Assembly: GCF_000430765.1 (NCBI RefSeq)
Contig: NZ_AUMQ01000040.1
Location: forward strand, 1-53,869
DNA: 53,869 nt
Direction of reading: 5' to 3'
DNA from: Peribacillus kribbensis DSM 17871
GTDB lineage: Bacteria > Bacillota > Bacilli > Bacillales > DSM-1321
Position 1 is the stretch's first letter. The number at the start of each line of letters is the position of its first letter. Of the stretch, positions 50,581-53,869 are shown piece after piece. The notes beneath the pieces are model-generated. The model was not told where the DNA came from, made no database searches, and saw nothing but the letters and a program-made list of their open reading frames with translations. A program made the translations under genes and the position numbers.

Positions 50581-51231
50581 TTAGATTAAAATATGATGGG
50601 CTGAAAGGATTTTCCCCATGGCTGTTTTAGCTTCTGCCACCACCTCAGGAAGGCTTTTGCCGGCATCAATGATTCTAAAACGTGCGGGATCCTGCTGGAT
50701 GACCTTCTCATAGCCCTCTGAAACTAACCGGTGGAACTGGATGCTTTCATTATCCAGGCGGTTATATTCTCTTTCGCTGTTCTTCCGGATCCTCTTTAAT
50801 CCTTCCTCAGGATTAATCTTGAAATAAAAGGTGGCGTGGGGCCATTGACCTTCTATGGCAAACTCATTTATTGACCTTACTTCCTCAATCCCCAGCCCCC
50901 TGGCATAGCCCTGATAGGCAAGGGAGCTGTCGATGAACCGATCGCATAATATGATCTTTCCCTCTTTCAATGCCGGGAACACCTTTTCCGCCAGATGCTG
51001 TCTTCTTGCAGCAGCATAAAGAAGGGCTTCTGTTCTTGGATCCATTTTTGTATTTTTCGTATTTAAGATAACTTCCCTTATTTGTTCGGCGATGGGTATA
51101 CCGCCGGGTTCCCTGGTCAGGATAACATCTAGATTTTTTTTCTTTAAAAATACATACATTTCATTTAATACCGACGTCTTCCCTGCACCATCGGGCCCTT
51201 CAAAGGTGATAAATAATCCGTGGTTTTCCAA
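50581..51231 (-). CDS. tmk: Thymidylate kinase
   Basis: Phosphorylates dTMP to d[14 protein letters not shown] near residue 10 is the P-loop, LTREPGG near residue 38 the DR-like motif, and [12 protein letters not shown] near residue 91 the substrate loop. I choose a TTG start giving [12 protein letters not shown] (216 residues), with GGAGGG 10 bases upstream; the ATG six codons earlier overlaps that site. It follows yaaO by only a few tens of bases. Confidence 0.95.
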   Translation of the reverse strand: MENHGLFITFEGPDGAGKTSVLNEMYVFLKKKNLDVILTREPGGIPIAEQIREVILNTKNTKMDPRTEALLYAAARRQHLAEKVFPALKEGKIILCDRFIDSSLAYQGYARGLGIEEVRSINEFAIEGQWPHATFYFKINPEEGLKRIRKNSEREYNRLDNESIQFHRLVSEGYEKVIQQDPARFRIIDAGKSLPEVVAEAKTAMGKILSAHHILI

Positions 51232-51266
51232 AATAGTAATACCCTCCATGCATAATGTCCATTTTC

Positions 51267-52736
51267 CTATATAAATACCGCAATTTCACCCTTACCGAGG
51301 CGTTCGCCGCCATGAAACCTGGCACCTAATGCCAAATAAGATTGCAGCTGTTCTATGTGATCATCCGTAATTTTTTCTCCTTTTAACAGAAGAGGAATGC
51401 CTGGAGGGTAAGGGGTAACGAACTCTGCAGCAATTCTGCCTCTGCTGTCTTTTAACGGAATATACTTTATACTCCGCAAGTCCATTTCCCGGTAAGAATA
51501 AGCCAGCTCCGCCAGGGCAGGAAAATGGGGCTTAAGGGGGTGATCTAAAGAAGGAGTCCCTCTTACCTCTTTTATTCCTTTTCTTATGGAAGTTAAAACT
51601 TTTTCAAACTCCTTCATCTGCTCAATACCAAGAGGAAGAACAAAAAGCACATTAAAAGGGTCTGCAAGCTCTGTATAAACCCCCTGCTGTTCCAGGGCAG
51701 CCTGAAGGTCATAGCCAGAGTATCCCTTTACAGATTGAATGACCACTTTAAGGGGATCTGCCTTCGCAGCAGGCTCCACCAGCTTTATGTCCTGTATCCC
51801 GCGCAGCCCTTCTCTGAATGCTTCAGTTGCTCTATACAGGCTATCGGCCAGCTCTTCTGTATAGCCAGCGAGATAGTGCCTTGCCAGATCCAGCGAAAGC
51901 ATAATTGGATACGAGGGACTGCTCGATTGAATCATCTGGAGATAAAAGCGGATACGTCCGGCATCAGCCAGTCTGCCGTTTATATGAATGTAAGATCCCA
52001 TTGTCATCGCAGGCAGAGTCTTATGCGCTGATTGCACAACCACATCTGCCCCTGCTTTTAGAGCAGAATCAGGAAAAGCGCCAGGTAAGACAAAATGAGC
52101 CCCATGAGCTTCGTCGACCAGCACAGCTGTTCCTCTTTCATGAGCTGCTTCTACAATTCCTTCTATGTCTCCGCCGACCCCATAATAATTTGGGTACGTG
52201 AGGATGAGGGCTTTGGCATTTGGATATCTATGCAGGGCTGCTTCTACCTCTTTGAAGTTCACTGTACCAGCTGTCTTCATTTCCGGATCATACCCTGGGG
52301 AGATAAACACCGGCTTTGCATTTGCGAGCATAAGTCCATGCAGAATAGACTTGTGGCAGTTCCGCTGTACGATTACCACATCCCCTTCCGAGCAGACAGC
52401 AAGAATCATCGCTAAATTTCCGGACGTGGTTCCGTTCACAAGAAAATGGCTTTCATCCGCACCGTATAAGTCAGACAGAAGTGTCTCTGCCTCTTTAATG
52501 GGCCCTTCTGCGGCATGCAGGTCATCCAGGCCAGTGAGTTCTGTTACATCAATAGGAAGCACAGACTGAAAATACTTATAACCTGCTTCATTAAAGACTC
52601 TTCCACTTTTATGGCCCGGCACATGAAATGATACAGGCGCTTTCTCTTCAAATTCCCTTATTGCCTTCAGCAAGGGAATATTCCTTTGATCCTTCAAATT
52701 GCATTCATTCCTTTTACTTCTTGCATGTCCACACAT
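51267..52736 (-). CDS. yaaO: Orn/Lys/Arg decarboxylase family protein (YaaO)
   Basis: PLP-dependent fold-type I decarboxylase related to SpeA; substrate not determined. PLP motif [17 protein letters not shown] near residue 235 with the Schiff-base Lys, [13 protein letters not shown] near residue 212, [10 protein letters not shown] near residue 39. The start is uncertain: the first ATG has no clear ribosome-binding site; a TTG 13 codons later (AAAGGA at about 11 bases) is an alternative. In B. subtilis xpaC and yaaN precede this gene; here they are absent and csfB is next. Confidence 0.9.
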   Translation of the reverse strand: MCGHARSKRNECNLKDQRNIPLLKAIREFEEKAPVSFHVPGHKSGRVFNEAGYKYFQSVLPIDVTELTGLDDLHAAEGPIKEAETLLSDLYGADESHFLVNGTTSGNLAMILAVCSEGDVVIVQRNCHKSILHGLMLANAKPVFISPGYDPEMKTAGTVNFKEVEAALHRYPNAKALILTYPNYYGVGGDIEGIVEAAHERGTAVLVDEAHGAHFVLPGAFPDSALKAGADVVVQSAHKTLPAMTMGSYIHINGRLADAGRIRFYLQMIQSSSPSYPIMLSLDLARHYLAGYTEELADSLYRATEAFREGLRGIQDIKLVEPAAKADPLKVVIQSVKGYSGYDLQAALEQQGVYTELADPFNVLFVLPLGIEQMKEFEKVLTSIRKGIKEVRGTPSLDHPLKPHFPALAELAYSYREMDLRSIKYIPLKDSRGRIAAEFVTPYPPGIPLLLKGEKITDDHIEQLQSYLALGARFHGGERLGKGEIAVFI

Positions 52737-52977
52737 CCAAGTAACAGATATCTATATATATCTATTGTAGCAAAAAATGAAGCTTACTATGAACGGCGGG
52801 TCTTTTTGCTCCATGAGTTTTTTTAGGGTATGACCCGTTTATTACTTTCATACAAGAAATGCGGCTTCCTCCATGATTTTTTGCACAAATCCTCGATTAG
52901 AAGCGTCATACACCAAGATGTATATTTATTAACCTTGATTTTTTACCTCGTTTTCATTCTCATTTAGACATAATGAC

Positions 52978-53009
52978 AAAAAGCCCCTGCCTGGTAACCT
53001 GGCAAGAGC
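52978..53009 (-). terminator. csfB intrinsic terminator
   Basis: Minus strand: GCTCTTGCC, 9-base loop, GGCAGGGGC (9 bp with G:T pairs), then TTTTTGT. About 19 bases after the csfB stop. The rest of the gap to yaaO (52737-52977) shows nothing I can name. Confidence 0.85.
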
Positions 53010-53027
53010 AGAATCAGCATTCCTAGA

Positions 53028-53231
53028 TCATGAATAAATTTCTGGAATAGATGCCTTTTTCAGCTGATTGATGATATATATATACTTCGGATCCTTCGTA
53101 TCGGTAGACGTTATATCCTTTTCACAATCTCTGCAAATAAACGACGTGTATAAATGTATGCCCTTCCCTCTTGGCTGCTCACAAACCACACAAATTTCTT
53201 CCATCACTTTCTTTGTTGCTGCCGAATCCAC
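53028..53231 (-). CDS. csfB: Anti-sigma factor CsfB (Gin)
   Basis: Binds sigma-G (and sigma-E) in sporulating cells and blocks premature activity. Zinc Cys pairs: CVVCEQPRGKGIHLY near residue 14 and FICRDCEKD near residue 33. I choose a GTG start (67 residues): GGAGG lies 8 bases upstream and the sigma-F promoter (53253-53282) overlaps the more distal in-frame ATG at 53273, which therefore cannot be used by that transcript. The family in B. subtilis is 64 residues by memory, consistent with this start. Confidence 0.93.
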   Translation of the reverse strand: MDSAATKKVMEEICVVCEQPRGKGIHLYTSFICRDCEKDITSTDTKDPKYIYIINQLKKASIPEIYS

Positions 53232-53252
53232 TCTCTCCACCTCCATATCCCT

Positions 53253-53282
53253 TATAATCTCCGAAAATTTCATTTTGTATAC
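53253..53282 (-). promoter_or_regulatory. csfB promoter, sigma-F type
   Basis: Minus strand: -35 GTATA at 53278-53282 (exact GYWTA), 15-bp spacer, -10 GGAGATTATA at 53253-53262 (9 of 10 to GGNRANAHTR). Predicted start near 53246, just before the ribosome-binding site. csfB is a known sigma-F gene. The gap 53283-53504 up to the 5S terminator shows nothing else I can name. Confidence 0.85.
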
Positions 53283-53504
53283 AATATTTCGAATCTTTTA
53301 GCGGGATAAAGGCCTATTTTTTCTTAGTGTATGTCAGCAAAGCTCCTTCTGTGTTTGTCTAGAATAAAAGTTTTTGCCTCTTTCATTAAAATAAGAAATC
53401 GAATCATTTATCCGCAATATCGGATCATAATTCACCTGCTGTATCTCGGTACCTGTAGTAGAACTCAGTCCCCTTCATAATCACTCAAAAAAGAATAAAA
53501 ACAC

Positions 53505-53534
53505 AAAAAAAGACCAGCTGAAATCAGCTGATCT
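53505..53534 (-). terminator. rRNA operon terminator after 5S
   Basis: Minus strand: GATCAGCTGA, TTT, CAGCTGGTC, then seven T, a few bases after the 5S 3' end. Confidence 0.93.
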
Positions 53535-53540
53535 CGGTGT

Positions 53541-53656
<116 letters not shown>

Positions 53657-53725
53657 ACAAAATGAAAGAACTTCGTTCCTTCAAAACTAGATAACAGAAG
53701 GCTTGCACGTTTCATAAACCAACTA

Positions 53726-53869
53726 GGTTAAGTCCTCGATCGATTAGTATCTGTCAGCTCCACGTGTCACCACGCTTCCACCTCAGACCTATCTACCTGA
53801 TCATCTTTCAGGGATCTTACTAGCTTGACGCTATGGGAAATCTCATCTTGAGGGGGGCTTCATGCTTAG
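53726..53869 (-). rRNA. rrl: 23S ribosomal RNA, 3' end (partial)
   Basis: The minus strand runs in from the window edge and ends with CGAGGACTTAACC, the typical Bacillus 23S 3' end; CTGACAGATACTAATCGATCG just before it is highly conserved. About the last 144 bases are present. A 69-base spacer separates it from 5S. Confidence 0.93.

Overview
The window is a stretch of the origin-proximal chromosome of a spore-forming Bacillaceae bacterium, read backwards. Almost every gene is on the minus strand. From high to low coordinates the order follows the Bacillus subtilis segment running from the rrnA 23S-5S genes to lysS and the next rrn operon. Sporulation genes (csfB, abrB, yabG, sspF, spoVG, fin, spoVT, yabP, yabQ, spoIIE), Spo0A boxes and alternative-sigma promoters support this. 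I cannot fix the species; it is clearly not B. subtilis itself, because several genes of that locus are missing and protein sequences differ.

Layout, in transcription order (right to left). 53.9-53.5 kb: 3' end of a 23S gene, the 5S gene and a terminator. 53.3-53.0 kb: csfB with a sigma-F promoter. 52.7-47.4 kb: yaaO, tmk, darA, yaaR, holB, ricT, yabA (DNA precursor, replication and signalling genes). 47.4-45.5 kb: trmN6, yazA, rsmI. 45.2 kb: abrB, the only protein gene on the plus strand, with Spo0A-controlled promoters. 44.5-38.2 kb: metG, tatD, yabE, rnmV, rsmA. 37.9-36.2 kb: yabG, veg, sspF. 36.0-29.8 kb: ispE, purR, ridA, spoVG, glmU, prs, ctc. 29.4-23.6 kb: pth, fin, mfd, spoVT. 23.3-18.1 kb: yabM, yabN, rqcP, yabP, yabQ, divIC, yabR. 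17.8 kb: a plus-strand tRNA-Met. 17.5-13.2 kb: spoIIE, yabS, yabT. 13.1-5.2 kb: tilS, hpt, ftsH, coaX, hslO, yacD, cysK. 5.0-0.4 kb: folP, folB, folK, yazB, dusB, lysS. At the left edge are two tandem promoters and the boxA leader of another rRNA operon, whose 16S gene lies just outside.

The genes mix housekeeping (translation, rRNA and tRNA modification, folate, nucleotide, CoA and isoprenoid precursors, repair, replication control) with sporulation. Control signals can be read directly: sigma-A promoters (rrn, veg, tRNA-Met, abrB), a 22-bp-spaced Spo0A-type promoter (spoIIE), sigma-H (spoVG), sigma-B (ctc), sigma-F (csfB), sigma-G (spoVT), a possible sigma-K promoter (yabG), and many intrinsic terminators. 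In several genes the start giving the best ribosome-binding site is a GTG or TTG just inside the longest open frame; coordinates here use those starts and the entries say so.

I found no phage, insertion sequence, CRISPR array or defence island. The most unusual signals are non-coding: a two-copy hairpin repeat family (28.1-28.4 and 33.6-33.8 kb) whose copies differ by compensating base changes; a parS-like palindrome inside the metG terminator; a hairpin sequestering the yabP ribosome-binding site; and a second Spo0A-like box pair and promoter upstream of abrB. Relative to B. subtilis as I remember it, pabB-pabA-pabC (between cysK and folP), xpaC-yaaN (between csfB and yaaO) and a tRNA-Glu are missing.
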